NCBI RefSeq assembly: GCF_002288925.2
Contig: NW_022098044.1
Location: forward strand, 16,572,197-16,636,196
DNA from: Delphinapterus leucas
Lineage: Eukaryota; Chordata; Mammalia; Artiodactyla; Monodontidae
Reading direction: 5' to 3'
DNA length: 64,000 bases
Positions within the stretch are counted from its first letter, which is position 1. Every line of letters starts with the position of its first letter. This document shows positions 1 to 10,990 of the stretch, in pieces. The position numbers and the translations under genes were made by a program. The notes under the pieces are model-generated. The model made no database searches, was not told the origin of the DNA, and worked only from the letters and a program-made list of their open reading frames with translations.

Positions 1-309
1 TGCCAGCTGTTGTACTGTAATACTGTACTTCTCAAGGTACTGCGCTGTAAGATTAAAAATGTTTTCTTTATTTTTTGTGTTTGTTTTTTCTGTATTATTT
101 GTGTGAGGAGTATTATAAACCTATGAAGTACAGTACTGTATAACCAATTGTGTTAGTTGGGTACCTAGGCTAACTTTGTTGGACTTAACGAACAAATTGG
201 ACTTATAAATGCACTCTCAGAACGGAACTCACTTGTATGTAGGGCACTTACTGTATTCACAATGGCCGAAAGCTAGAAGCAACCCAAGCGTCAGAGGACC
301 TTTGGATAA
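1..309. other. AT-rich intergenic DNA, no gene seen
   Basis: The stretch is AT-rich with short runs of GTACTGTA-like repeats in the first 150 bases. No coding frame with splice signals was seen. Its right end passes into a 3' L1M fragment. Confidence 0.4.
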
Positions 310-1140
310 ATGGATAAACAAAGTGCGGTCTATACATACAATGGAATATTATTCAGCCTTAAAAAGGAAGGAAATTCTGACACCTGCTACAACGTGGATG
401 AGCTTTGAAGACATTATGCTCAGCGAGATAGGCCAGATACAAAAAGGATAAATGTTGTCTGATTCCCCTTACATGAGGTCCCTAGGGTAGTCAATTTAAT
501 CGAGACAGAAAGTAGAATGGTGGATGCCAGGGGTAGGGGAAGAGGGGAGTGGGGAGCTGCTGTTGAATGGATACAGAGTTTCAGTTTTGCAAGATGGAAA
601 GTGATCTGGAGATGGCGATGCTGGGGGCACAACACCGTGAAAGTGCTTAATGCCACTGAACCATACACTTTAAAACGGTTAAAATGGGGCTTCCCTGGTG
701 GCGCAGTGGTTAAGACTCCGCCTGCCAATTCAGGGGACACGGGCTCGAGCCCTGGTCCGGGAGGATCCCACATGCCGCGGAGCAACTGAGCCTGTGTGCC
801 ACAACTGCTGAGGCTGCGGTCTAGAGCCCGCAAGCCACAACTACTGAGCCCACGCGCTACAAGTGCTGAAGCCCGTGCTCCGCAACAAGGGAGGCCACTG
901 CAGTGAGAGGCCCACGCACCGCCATGAGGAGTAGCCCCCCGCTCATGCCACTAGAGAAAGCCCGTGTGCAGCACCGAAGACCCACGCAGCCAAAAATAAA
1001 TAAAATAAATGTATTTTAAAAAGTAAAATAAAATGGTAAATTTCGTGCTCTATATTTTACCATAATGAAAAAGGTTTTTTAAAAAAAGATGAACATATTG
1101 TTTTATGTTATGTATATTTTACCACAATTTCTAAAAAAAC
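310..1140 (+). mobile_element. Old L1 (L1M-type) 3' end, split by a CHR SINE
   Basis: The sequence follows the 3' end of old mammalian L1s. It has the AATGGAATATTATTCAGCCT block, then the GACATTATGCT, AGTAGAATGGTGG and CACTTTAAAACGGTTAAAATGG blocks. The L1 match resumes after the SINE with TAAATTTCGTGC and TATTTTACCA. The small frame at 209-451 is a translation of this element, not a gene. The subfamily is a judgement by eye. Confidence 0.7.
688..1027 (+). mobile_element. CHR SINE (long form)
   Basis: It is a near full-length tRNA-Glu-derived SINE with the GGGCTTCCCTGGTGGCGCAG head and a B-box region GGGCTCGAGCCC. The tail has repeated 'CCACAACTACTGAGCC' units and ends in CCAAAAATAAATAAAA. 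It lies inside the L1M fragment and is flanked by TAAAATGG-like target duplications. Confidence 0.85.
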
Positions 1141-1177
1141 AAGCTCTCCATTCTTTAATTGAAAAGGTGGGCCCAAG

Positions 1178-1313
1178 GACTTCCCTGGCAGTTAAGACTC
1201 TGCTCTTCCAATGCAGGGGGCACGGGTTCGATCCCCGGTCGGGGAACTAAGATCTCTCATGCCATGCTGCACAGCCAAAAAAAAAAAAAGAAAGAAAGAA
1301 AAGAAAAGAAAAT
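1178..1313 (+). mobile_element. CHR-type SINE (short form)
   Basis: A GGACTTCCCTGG head is followed by GGTTCGATCCCCGGTCGGGG and GCACAGCC, then an A-rich tail. Target duplications GTGGGCCCAA lie at 1167-1176 and 1314 onward. The second promoter box is well preserved and the element lacks the long CHR tail. Confidence 0.85.
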
Positions 1314-1324
1314 GTGGGCCCAAA

Positions 1325-2166
1325 GAGGAGAAACGACCTGTATAGATGGACTTCTCCTCTCTACCACACGTGGCTGTTTCTGTTCCACCCCTTTTTCTTA
1401 GCCTATAGCCACCAGGAAGCAGACATGTGGGCCACCCACTTGTGAGAGGTACTGCTGGGCAAATGCTCACTCAGGAGCAGCCTGGGAAGCAGCTCCACTC
1501 CTCTGCCTTCTTCTCCCCCTTTCTCCATCTACTGCTCATGGCCTACCTGCCTCTTCCACAGATTTTGAGGTTCTGAGGATGGGCACCAGGGCTGAAAAGT
1601 TTGTGGAAAGCTTGTGAAAAGGCTTCCTGAAGAGACTCGAGGCTGTGAGGGTGGGCAAAGGCGAGTGCCAACTCCCCCTGCTTCGCAGCGCCCCAAAATG
1701 CCATCTCTCAGGAATAATTTCCGTCCCCACAACCCCAGGCCACCCCTTTTACCTGAGGTCTTTCTGGTCCCCTGGAAGCAAATCCCTCTCTACTTTGGCT
1801 CTCTGGCGCCATCTTGTGTTATTTTTTAAACAGCCACAAAGATTTTTTTTTTTTAACTAATATCTTTAAAGAACAAAATAGTTTTCTAAGTTTTATCGTA
1901 GAAGAACTTCGGCAATATTCTATAATAACATAACAACACTAGTCTAGAAGAAAATCAGCTTCACCCACTGTTTTAGCAGCAAGCGGTCAAAGCCTTTTTT
2001 TCCCTGAACATATTCATAAATATTTCAAAGATAATCTTAAGTGTAGAAGTTGGTTTTATTCACGCTGCCTTTAGCATTGCCTTTGACAGAGAAACTACCT
2101 CTGAAATAAAAAGGAAGGTACGTTTTGTGTTTAATTTTTATCAGAGCCAGAAGAAGAGCAGTGTAA
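1325..2166. other. Unique DNA, no gene identified
   Basis: GC content is moderate at 1325-1830, where several short overlapping frames occur on both strands. None has convincing splice sites or a recognisable domain. From 1830 the sequence turns AT-rich. Confidence 0.35.
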
Positions 2167-2175
2167 GTAAAAGAT

Positions 2176-2377
2176 TTTTTTTTTTCTTTTTTTTTTGGCT
2201 GTGCTGGATCTTTGTTGTGACGTGTGGGCTCTTCATTGCAGGCTTCTCTCTAGTTGCGGCGCACAGGTTTAGTTGCCCCGCAGCATGTGGGATCCTAGTT
2301 CCCCAACCAGGGACCCAACCCACGTCCCCTGCATTGGAAGGTGGATTCTTAACCACCGGACCGCCAGGGAAGTCCCT
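2176..2377 (-). mobile_element. CHR-type SINE
   Basis: The reverse orientation is shown by the T-rich 3' tail at the left and CCGCCAGGGAAGTCCC at the right. Target duplications GTAAAAGAT lie at 2167-2175 and 2378-2386, which define the insertion exactly. Confidence 0.9.
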
Positions 2378-2386
2378 GTAAAAGAT

Positions 2387-3257
2387 ATTATAAACCTTCA
2401 TCTTTACCTGGTGTCTCAGCTCCACACATTGTACGTGGGCATGACTTCAACAGGTGCTAGAAAAACTGTCTTGTTCATATAAAGCAAATGCAGTCCAGGG
2501 ACACTCCTTAATGACTGAATCTGTACTTACAGATCTATAGGTCTATGCGGTGGGTTATGTTGCTAAAACAAAAATTGATACCTCAAAGGGAAGGAGGAGG
2601 AAACAAATGACACCTAACTGTGACAAGAAATCAATCACTCGTTAATCTAGTAAAACTGGTTAATCTAGTAAGATCTAATATCAGGATTGTAAGCACCCGC
2701 ATGTCAGAAGTTTCCTGAGCCTTTCTTATTCTTGTGGAATTGCAGACAAATCTGCCCTTGTTTCACAAGGAAATCAAGAAATGAAAAGTGCTCCTGGCAA
2801 GCTGCACAGGAAAAAAAAGAAAGGTGCCACTTTGGTGTTATAATCCCACCTCATGCTATCTGTGGCATTGAGAGGGCTTTAAAATACCCACTGTACTCCC
2901 AGGAGGCCCTAAGCTGAAGGGACACTCACAGACCTGGACTGTGTTCTGGAGATCCAGACCTTTTTCCACTGACCGACTCCATCAAGACTTCGGAGTTCAA
3001 ATAGAAGAGAGAGGCCACAAGACCCCAGGAAAGGGAGGGAAGCTGGAGTCTTCCACATTGGCAACCAAGCCGTAAACCAATTTATATTTAATTTATGAAA
3101 GTAAATCCTTACAACTTGAAGTAGAGAAATTCTCAGAAGGAAAACACGACACTTACCCAGAGAGAAGGAGAGCAGACAGAGGCCTCATTTTTTTTTTTTC
3201 TTTATATACATGTCACATTTGTCAACCCTGCAGTAAAACGAGTCAGGCTTGGAGGTC
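2387..3257. other. Unique or degraded DNA, no gene seen
   Basis: Mixed-composition sequence without recognised repeats or splice-bounded frames. Confidence 0.3.
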
Positions 3258-3450
3258 AGAAGAGCTGAGTTTAAGGTCTGCCTGTGTCGCTGTCTGTGTG
3301 ATTTTGAACGGCTTTGGCAGCAGCTCTGGGCCCTAGAGGCCTCATCTTGACACTAGGGTTAACAACACCTGCCTCGGGGGATTGAAAACAAGCGAAGCAC
3401 CCCTAAAACAGAGCCTGACCCAAGCAGGGGCTCAGTAAATGACTGGTGGC
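3258..3450 (+). repeat. MIR SINE fragment
   Basis: A degraded MIR pattern is visible. AGCTGAGTTTAAGGTCTGCC is followed by a GTGTGATTTTGAACG block and ends with GCAGGGGCTCAGTAAATGA, the typical MIR/L2 3' end. Confidence 0.55.
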
Positions 3451-3557
3451 ATCTTGATGATGGTGATGACCATCCTACTGTTCCCCTCCTCTTGGACCAC
3501 CGTCCTCCCAGACACAAACCTGCCTCCTTTTCTAACTGGCAGTCATATTCCCTTTAT

Positions 3558-4232
3558 AGCAATTGCTAACATCCATTGAGCACTTACTATGGGCCAGGCG
3601 CTGTGCATTAAATTGTTTCACTTAATCCTTAAGATACCCAAATGTAGCTATAGCTAATACCCACCTGTACAGGTAAGGAAACAGGTTCACAGAGATTGGG
3701 TAATGTATTAGAGTAGGCTAACTGCTGCCAGAAATAACCCCAACCCTTCAGTGACTTGACATGGTGAAGGTCTCCCTGTCCTCCATGTCCTTGTGGGCAG
3801 AGGGCATGGAAGAAAGGACTCACTCTAGCAGTCATTCAGGTACCCAGGCTCCTTCCATATTGTGACTCCACCACCTCCTGCACGTAGGTCCACCTCTGGC
3901 TCCTCTGCATCTAGCTAGAAGGTGAGAAGGAGTGAGAAAACCCATGGCTCTTACTTCCCTCAACCCAAGATGACACGTGGCACTTCTTCTCTCACTCCAC
4001 TAGCTAAAACTAATCTCTTGACCTCCCCATACATGCAAGGGGTTGGGAAATTCTGTACTGGTGCTCCCAGGAAGAAGAAAACAGAGATAGATATTGGCAA
4101 GCAACAATAGTTTCTACCACAATGAACTTGCCTAAGGTCATGCAGCCAATGAGAGCGGATGTGAGATGTGATCCCAGGTGGTCGGAATCCAGACCCTAAT
4201 CTCCTAACCACTTGGCTACACTGTCATCTAGG
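3558..4232 (-). repeat. MIR in antisense, interrupted at 3710-4119
   Basis: The left part (3558-3709) has CCATTGAGCACTTACTATGG and the GAAACAGGTTCACAGAGA block. The right part (4120-4232) resumes with AACTTGCCTAAGGTCATGCA and ends at CTCCTAACCACTTGGCTACA. Together they make one nearly complete antisense MIR with another repeat in the middle. Confidence 0.65.
3710..4119. repeat. Old dispersed repeat inserted in MIR
   Basis: This segment splits a MIR, so it is a later insertion. I recognise its general pattern (TTGGGAAATTCTGTACTGGT, a GGAAGAAGAAAACAGA block) as a medium-age mammalian dispersed repeat, but I cannot name the family safely. No coding potential is seen. Confidence 0.4.
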
Positions 4233-4568
4233 GAACTGTGGCAATTTTAAAACACAGCCCCCAGATTCTCTACCATTCCTCCAATCATGACGTGGTGTCA
4301 ATGTTGAAACTGGGCTATGTTAGTCCTTGGCCAATAGAACAGAGCAGAAATGACATTATAACGGTGTCCAGGCCCTCAAGACACTGGCAGCATCTACTTC
4401 CTACCTCCTGGGATGCTCACTCTGGGAACCCAGCTGCCCTGCTATGAGAAAGCCCAGACCAGTCTATTCAAGACACAACATGGAGCAGTTACCTGTATTT
4501 GTTGGAGAGGTCCCAGTCATCATCCAGAATCACTGCCCGGACATGTGAGTAAAGATGCTGCCATTCTG

Positions 4569-5204
4569 GATAAAGAAGATGTGGCACATATATACAATGG
4601 AATATTACTCAGCCATAAAAAGAAATGAAATTGAGTTATTTGTAGTGAGGTGGGTGGACTTAGAGTCTGTCATACAGAGTGAAGTAAGTCAGAAAGGGAA
4701 AAGCAAATACCATATGCTAACACATATATATGGAATCTAAAAAAAAAAAAAAATGGTTCTGAAGAACCTAGGGTCAGGACAGGAATAAAGACGCAGATGT
4801 AGAGAATGGACTTGAGGACACGGGGAGGAGGAAGGGTAAGCTGGGATGAAGTGAGAGAGTGGCATGGACATATATACACTACCAAATGTAAAATAGATAG
4901 CTCGTGGGAAGCAGCCACATAGCACAGGGAGATCAGCTAGGTGCTTTGTGACTACCTAGAGGGGTGGGATAGGGAGGGTGGGAGGGAGGCACAAGAGGGA
5001 GGAGATATGGGTATATATGTGTATGTACAGCTGATTCACTTTGTTATACAGCAGAAACTAACACACCATTGTAAAGCAGTTATTCTCCAATAAAGATGTT
5101 AAAAAAAAGAAAATTAAAAAATAACGATGGATATTTTGGCAAAGAAATCTTCTTAAGCTAATAACAGGATGGATATTGAAGCATTTTAAAATTTAAAAAA
5201 AAAA
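4569..5204 (+). mobile_element. L1 3' end (copy A) with 3'-transduced tail
   Basis: This is a 5'-truncated artiodactyl-type L1 with ATGGAATATTACTCAGCCAT near the start and GCAGTTATTCTCCAATAAAG at the end. A first A-rich tail follows the AATAAA at 5089-5094. About 70 bases of non-L1 sequence and a second A run then precede the target duplication. The 18-base duplication AAAGATGCTGCCATTCTG lies at 4551-4568 and again at 5205-5222. The insertion is inside the 5' end of L1 copy B. Confidence 0.85.
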
Positions 5205-5222
5205 AAAGATGCTGCCATTCTG

Positions 5223-5790
5223 ACCAGTGTGAGGTGGTACCTCATTTTAGTTTTGATTTGCATTTCTCTAATAATTAATGATGTTGAGCATCTTTTCATG
5301 TGCCTGTTAGCCATCTGTATGTCTTCTTTGGAGAAATGGAATACGACTCAGCCATAAAAAAGAAGGAAATAATGCCATTTGCAGCAACTTTGATGCAACT
5401 AGGGATTATCACACTAAGTGAAGTAAGTCAGAAAGACAAATACCACAGGATGTCACTTATATGTGGAATCTAAAATATGCCACAAATGAACTTATCTACA
5501 AAACAGACTCACAGACATAGGGAACAGACTAGTGGTTGCCAAGAAGGAATGGGGTGGGGGAAGGGTGGATTGAGAGTTTTGGGATTAGCAGCTGCAAACT
5601 CTTCTACAGAGAATGGATAAAGAACAAGGTCCCACTGTAGAGCACAGGGAAATATATTCAATATCCTGTGATAAACCATAATGGAAAAGAGTATGAAAAA
5701 GAATATTTATGTATAACTGAATCACTTTGCTGTACAGCAGAAATTAACACAACATTATAAATCAACTCTACTTCAGTTAAAAACAAAAAT
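5223..5790 (+). mobile_element. L1 3' end (copy B) with inverted 5' segment
   Basis: Bases 5223-5330 read as the antisense of the end of L1 ORF2 (GACCAGTGTGAGGTGGTACC, CATTTCTCTAATAATTAATG). From 5331 the element reads sense (ACTCAGCCATAAAAAAGAAG) to the 3' end at ATCAACTCTACTTCAGTTAA. This is the twin-priming inversion structure of L1. The short target GATGCTGCCA is repeated directly after it at about 5791. Confidence 0.8.
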
Positions 5791-6050
5791 GATGCTGCCA
5801 GAGGATTCCAGCCCCCAGCAGTCAAGTCATCCCCAGCTGGAGCCCCAGACATCATGGAGCAGAGACAATCCATCATGGCAGTGCTAACCTTGAATTCCTG
5901 ACCCATGTCATCTGCGAGGACAAGAAACTGATTTATGCCACTAAGTTTTGGAGTGGTTCGTTATGCAGCTGTAGTGACAAAAGAAAATTATATAAGAACT
6001 TCCTGTTGCTTCGCCCCTGTTACTTCTGGGGGAAAAGTTTCCAAAGTCTC

Positions 6051-6337
6051 TTTTTTTTTTTTATTTTATTTATTTGGCTGCATTGGGTCTTCATTGCTGT
6101 GCGTGGGCCCTCTCCAGTTGCAGTGAGTGAAGGCTACTCCCCGCTGCGGTGCGCGGGCCTCTCACTGCGGTGGTCTCTCTCGTTGTGGAACACGGGCTCC
6201 AGGTACACAGGCTCAGCAGTTGTGGCGCACGGGCTCAGCTGCTCTGCGGCATGTGAGATCCTCCCAGACCAGGGCAAGAACCTGCATCCCCTGCGATGGC
6301 AGGCAGACTCTCAACCACTGTGCCACCAGGGAAGCCC
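6051..6337 (-). mobile_element. CHR SINE
   Basis: The element is in reverse orientation, with a T-rich tail at 6051-6075 and the head GTGCCACCAGGGAAGCCCCC at the right. Target duplications resemble CCAAAGTCTCT (6041-6051) and CCAAGGTCTCT (6338 onward). Open frames across it are chance. Confidence 0.9.
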
Positions 6338-6584
6338 CCAAGGTCTCTTTATACCAACCTTTTTATCTTCTTTTTTGTGCTAGTTGATATTTTCCACAAT
6401 AAAACTTTATAACTTTTACCATCAGGGAAAAAATAGATTTTTAAATGACTTACTCTCTGCTAATCACCAAACTCCACTAACCTCTGTGTGCCCTTGTCCC
6501 TTGACTGCCAGGAAAATTACACTGTTTGGTCCACGTGGTAAAGCTGGGTGGCTCTGCAGATCCTAGAGGTCCTTATGCCTGTTC

Positions 6585-6835
6585 CAGTAGGTCCTTGCTG
6601 TTTATGTCTTTTATATATAGTAGTGTGTGTCTGCTAATCCCCCCACTTTCCCCTTGGGTAACCGTGAGTTTATTTTCTGTCTGTGAGTCTGTTTCTGTTT
6701 CGTAAATAAGCTCATTTGTATCATTTTTTAGATTCCACATATAAGTGATATCATATGCTATTTGTCTTTGTCTGACTTTACTCTATATGATGATCTCTAG
6801 GCCCGTCCATGTTGCCTGTTGCATTTTTTTTTAAT
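6585..6835 (-). mobile_element. L1 3' end fragment, antisense
   Basis: It matches the antisense of the artiodactyl L1 3' region: a TATATATAGTAGTGTGTGTCTG block, then AGATTCCACATATAAGTGAT and GATGATCTCTAGGCCCGTCC. Confidence 0.75.
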
Positions 6836-7350
6836 GAAAATACATAAGTGTTCAATTCTACCATAGGTTAACTAGTTATTTGGTGCTAGCTCCAGCGTTT
6901 TTATGTTTTATATGAGGAAATACAGCTCAAATCCTAAAATCCAATGATATAAATGAACAAGTATAGTACAATCACCTCTTGGGTTTCACATACTTACACT
7001 CTAGTACTATTGTTTTTAAATTTTTATTTTTGAAGCACCAAAATAACTATTTTATCATGTAAGAGCTAAGCAGTGTCCCAAAATGAAGAAAATATATAAA
7101 ACTGGAGCTTCTGTGGCTGAAGGGGATGAGGCCAGAGTCCAGCCTCCTTATCCCTCCCTTCAGATTTCCTGGCATCCATGGTGGACCCTGGGACTCCCTG
7201 GGACACAACATTATGTTCATAAATTAATCTGCATTTTCAAGATCCAACACTAGTGGGCCCACAGCTGAGCCTCAGCTGAGCTCTCAATTCATTATTCAAC
7301 TGGTGCCCAGGATGATAAAGTTTCCTGTTGCAAACAACATTTCTATTTTA
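6836..7350. other. No gene or named repeat seen
   Basis: Mostly AT-rich sequence with a GC-richer patch at about 7130-7310. No splice-bounded frame was found. Confidence 0.3.
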
Positions 7351-7475
7351 TTATTTTTTCTTTTTTAGGCCATGCCACGCAGCCTGTGGATCTTAGTTCC
7401 CCAACTGGGGATCGAACCCGCATCCCCTGCATTGGAAGCTCAGAGTCTTAACTACTGGACCACCAGGGAAGTCCC
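7351..7475 (-). mobile_element. CHR-type SINE (short form)
   Basis: A T-rich left end is followed by GGCCATGCCACGCAGCC, GGGGATCGAACCCGCATCCC and ACCACCAGGGAAGTCCC. Imperfect duplications resembling AAACAACATTT and AAACCATATTT flank it. Confidence 0.8.
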
Positions 7476-8204
7476 AAACCATATTTTTGAAGAATCCCTT
7501 TTCAGAACCTAAAGTTTAACTCTTTTGGAAATACAGGTCTCCATTAAAAAGCAAAAGTTGTTGTAGAATGCCCGGGAAAATTAAACAATTGAGTAAAACC
7601 ATCCTTCAGAAGATCAGACTTCTGCAAACCTCAAACTGGGAAACAGCTAAAAAAGCATTCAATGAGGAGGCAATACACTTGGGCCTTGATGGGGGACCAA
7701 ACATGCACAAGCTTAGAAAATAATTTTTTAAAAACATAATAAAATAATTATATTAAGTCTTTAAACATAATGAAACCATCTCATTAAGCCTAAATTAAAG
7801 GTCAACAATGCGTAATTTATGTAAGCCTATAAAATGCATTATGCAAATGATTAAACCAATATCTCCTTTTTCTTAACTCTCTCCTATTAACTCTAAAAAC
7901 ACTAGAACAATGGCGTATTTTATGTGATACTAACACATTTTAAAGGTATGATGTTCTCCTAAGGTTATTTCTCATAAAAAGTAACCCAAACTCCACAGAA
8001 TCCAAATTCACTGACATTTTATCAAATTCCAGTTTGTGTCCAAGGAGATCAGCATTGTAAGAAAGGGGCTGTAGGGAAGACTCTATAGGAGGGAAGAAAA
8101 ATTGTCCAAGGTGAGATATGCCAGTTTCATAATATGGCTGGGAACTGCCCTAGACATTCATTTCCAGTACTAAGGAGCTGAGCCTATATGAGTCCCAGTG
8201 GAGA
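7476..8204. other. AT-rich DNA, no gene seen
   Basis: No recognised repeat and no frame with splice support on either strand. Confidence 0.3.
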
Positions 8205-8790
8205 AAGATTCACTCAGCATTCATCTGTTCCAGGCCCTGGGGATACAGATGTGAACAAAAAAAAACAAAAATCACCGCTTTCGTGGAATTTACATCCTGG
8301 TGAGGGGAGACAGTTAATTAACAATTTGATTGCAAGCACTATGGAGATAAAGTAAATCAGGGGAGACGGTAAAAAACTGTGAGAGTAGGTAGGGGTGAAG
8401 TGATTTACAATTTCAAATAGGGTGGAGGAAGCCTATTCCAGGAAGAGAGAACAGAAATGGTAAAAGCCCCATGGCAAATGCAATGAGTAGGAAGAGGGTC
8501 AGTTTGGCAAGAGTAGAGTGATTAAAATGGAAAATAATAGGGACACCAAGTCAGAAAGATAAGATAGGGTCAGGGTGGGGAATACATTGGAGGACATGCT
8601 GCTGACTGCAAGGGTTTGGGCTTTATTCTGCGAGAGATGGGTTGCCAGTGGTTGGCTTGTAAAGAAAAACTATCATGTCAGACTTAATGTTCTAATAGGA
8701 TTACTCTGTCTACTAGGGTGCGAATAGGCTATAGGGGGCAAGGGTACAAGAAAGCATATTACAAAAATACAGGCAAGAAGTAATAGTGGC
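8205..8790 (-). repeat. L2 LINE 3' region, antisense
   Basis: Typical antisense L2 blocks occur in order: CCCTGGGGATACAGATGTGA, TTACATCCTGGTGAGGGGAG, CCATGGCAAATGCAATGAGT and a GGTTTGGGCTTTATTCTGCG block. Divergence is high and the edges are approximate. Confidence 0.55.
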
Positions 8791-8881
8791 TTTTTAATAG
8801 CACAGTAACTCAGCATAATATCAGACTACTCCTCCTGATGGGCTCAGCTATAAACTCTGGACTTTAAGAAATACAGCTGTT

Positions 8882-9049
8882 GGGGACTTCCCTGGTGGTG
8901 CAGTGGTTAAGAGTCCAAGCTCCCAATGCAGGGGACCCGGGTTCAATCCCCGGTCAGGGAACTAGATCTACATGCATGTTGCAACCAAGAGCCAGCATGC
9001 CGCAAGGAAGACCCGGCGCAGCCAAATAAATATTTTAAAAAATAAAATC
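8882..9049 (+). mobile_element. CHR-type SINE
   Basis: GGGGACTTCCCTGGTGGTGC opens the element and the A-rich tail follows GCGCAGCC. Target duplications AATACAGCTGTT lie at 8870-8881 and 9050-9061. Confidence 0.9.
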
Positions 9050-9061
9050 AATACAGCTGTT

Positions 9062-9429
9062 TGAAGACACTGTAGAATGACCAGAAGCAGACAGAAAAAT
9101 AAAGAGATTTGACATTTGGAAAAAAGAGAATCACACCAGGTAAGGTCCACGTGTGTATGGCCCTTGACCTTGCTCACTCCCCAGTCTGTCTGACAAGGCA
9201 GATAGCGTCAGGCAGAGCCTAGAGATTTTTGGTCTGTGGAGTCATGAGAGAAGTTCAAGGCTGCAAAAGCAACTGGTTATTGAATGGAGGAACTCACAGA
9301 ATTCCGCAAAATGAAGGAAGCCACAGAGGAGGTAAACTCAAAATCTCCATAGAAACTCCTCTCAGATCATTGGCTGACACCTGAACTGCACATGTGTAGG
9401 ACAAGACTACAAAGAGCCCAAGAGAAAAA
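9062..9429. other. Unassigned DNA, no gene seen
   Basis: No recognised repeat or splice-bounded coding frame. Confidence 0.3.
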
Positions 9430-10345
9430 GAGCTGGAAGGACAAAAATGTCGAGCTGAGATTTTAATACATGCCCACTACAGGGAAGAAAGAGTTTGTAG
9501 ATCAAGTCCTCCCAAGTTAGAAGCGCTTTCCATCAAAAGGCCACATGTAGCAATAAAGACACCTCCCAGGACTGAGGTATTCACTTTAGAAGCAACGGTA
9601 AAACTAAAACAGACCTGCCCTAACAAGTGTAAAATCAAGCCTCCAGAAGATTATGGTGATGTAAAGTAATTTAACTACCTCCTAAAGCAAAATTCAACAT
9701 TCTTCAAAGGTAGAAGACAGATTTGAGATTATCTACAGTACATCTCCCACAAGGTCCATATCAATTAAAAAAATTAGAGAGGTGAAAACAAAAGGAAATG
9801 AGACATAATAATAAGATAAATAATAAAAATAAGAGAAAAATAAGTCTATAGAAACTAATTCCAAGATGACTCAGAAGTTGGAATTAGTAGACAAGAACTT
9901 TAAAATAGCTATTATAGGAGTTCCCTGGTGGTATAGTGGTTAGGATTCGGCTCTGTCACTTCCGTGACCCGGGTCCAGTCCCTGGTTGGGGAACTAAGAT
10001 ACTGAAAGTTGTGTGGTGCTGCCAAAAACAATTTTTTTTTAAATAGCTATTATAAATATGTTCAAAGACTTAAAGGAGAATATGGTCATGATGAATGAAC
10101 AAATTAAAATATTATCAAAGAAATGGAAAATCTAAAAAGCAACCAAATGGGAATTCTAGAACTGAAAAATACAATATCTGAAATTGAAAAAAACAAAACA
10201 GAAGCCACTGAATAGCTTAGTGTAGATTGGACATAACAGAAGGAATCATCGTAACCTTGGAAATTAGTCAATAGAAATCATATAAGCCGAGGTTTGATAG
10301 TACTCACCAAGTTTCCAGAATAATCAATAAAGAGGGATTCACACA
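9430..10345 (+). mobile_element. Old L1M 5'/ORF1-region fragment, split by a SINE
   Basis: It resembles the 5' part of old L1s, with AACTTTAAAATAGCTATTAT, then AATGAACAAATTAAAATATT and GGGAATTCTAGAACTGAAAA. Many stops are present in all frames. The left edge is uncertain. Confidence 0.5.
9917..10040 (+). mobile_element. Short SINE with tRNA-Glu-like head
   Basis: The first about 72 bases follow a tRNA-Glu closely: TTCCCTGGTGGTATAGTGGT, TTAGGATTCGGC, then CCGGGTCCAGTCCCTGG, closing at GGGGAA. A SINE-type tail ending CCAAAAACAA follows. Exact 14-base target duplications AAATAGCTATTATA lie at 9903-9916 and 10041-10054. It is a retrotransposed element, not a tRNA gene. Confidence 0.85.
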
Positions 10346-10977
10346 GAATCAGTGGAGAATTTAGTCATCATTATCATCCCTATGCCTAAAGAGGCAAGAG
10401 GGTGAGGTATTAGAGCTGTAGAATGAATGACCTCTCCTCCCTGCTCTTGATCTCCCCTTGCCTCCCAGTGGCCCAACCAAGAAGCTCAGGGGCATGGGAG
10501 TGGATTGATTCAGTCTGCAAAAATCCCCTGGCCCAAAGCAGGGTGGAGAATATGGAGACTGGATCTAAAGAGGCAAATGGAAAATATCTAGATCACACAT
10601 CTAAATACATCTGAGTAAGTGATTTAAAAGACAAAGAGAAAAAAAAAAAATAACACTCCAGCATAAATCCTAGGTCACTTACAAAGGACTAAAACTCACA
10701 CTTGCCCAGAGTTCCTGCAGCAACAGCAAGACGTCCCGAAAGACAATAAAGTAATAATATCTATTCAATTTTGAGCAGAAATGTTGCAGTCAAACATTTT
10801 AAAATCTAGTCAAAAGGTTTTTCATGCGTAAAGGCAACAGAAAGTTATTCTCAGATGTCCAATGATTAGAAAACATATCCTGCACGTTGCTTTTAGAAAA
10901 CATTATTTGAAGACATACTAAGGCCAACTGAAAGAAAAGTCAAAATTAAGAACTCCAAAACAGGGAATTTGTGGTAT
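10346..10977. other. Unassigned DNA, no gene seen
   Basis: A short plus-strand frame at 10423-10614 lacks splice or domain support. The remainder is AT-rich. Confidence 0.3.
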
Positions 10978-10990
10978 AAAAGAATTTCTG

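Noticed and set aside
9917..9990. tRNA-Glu gene
   Set aside because: Exact target duplications and an A-rich SINE tail show it is a retrotransposed SINE. The anticodon loop is altered and the anticodon stem is mispaired.
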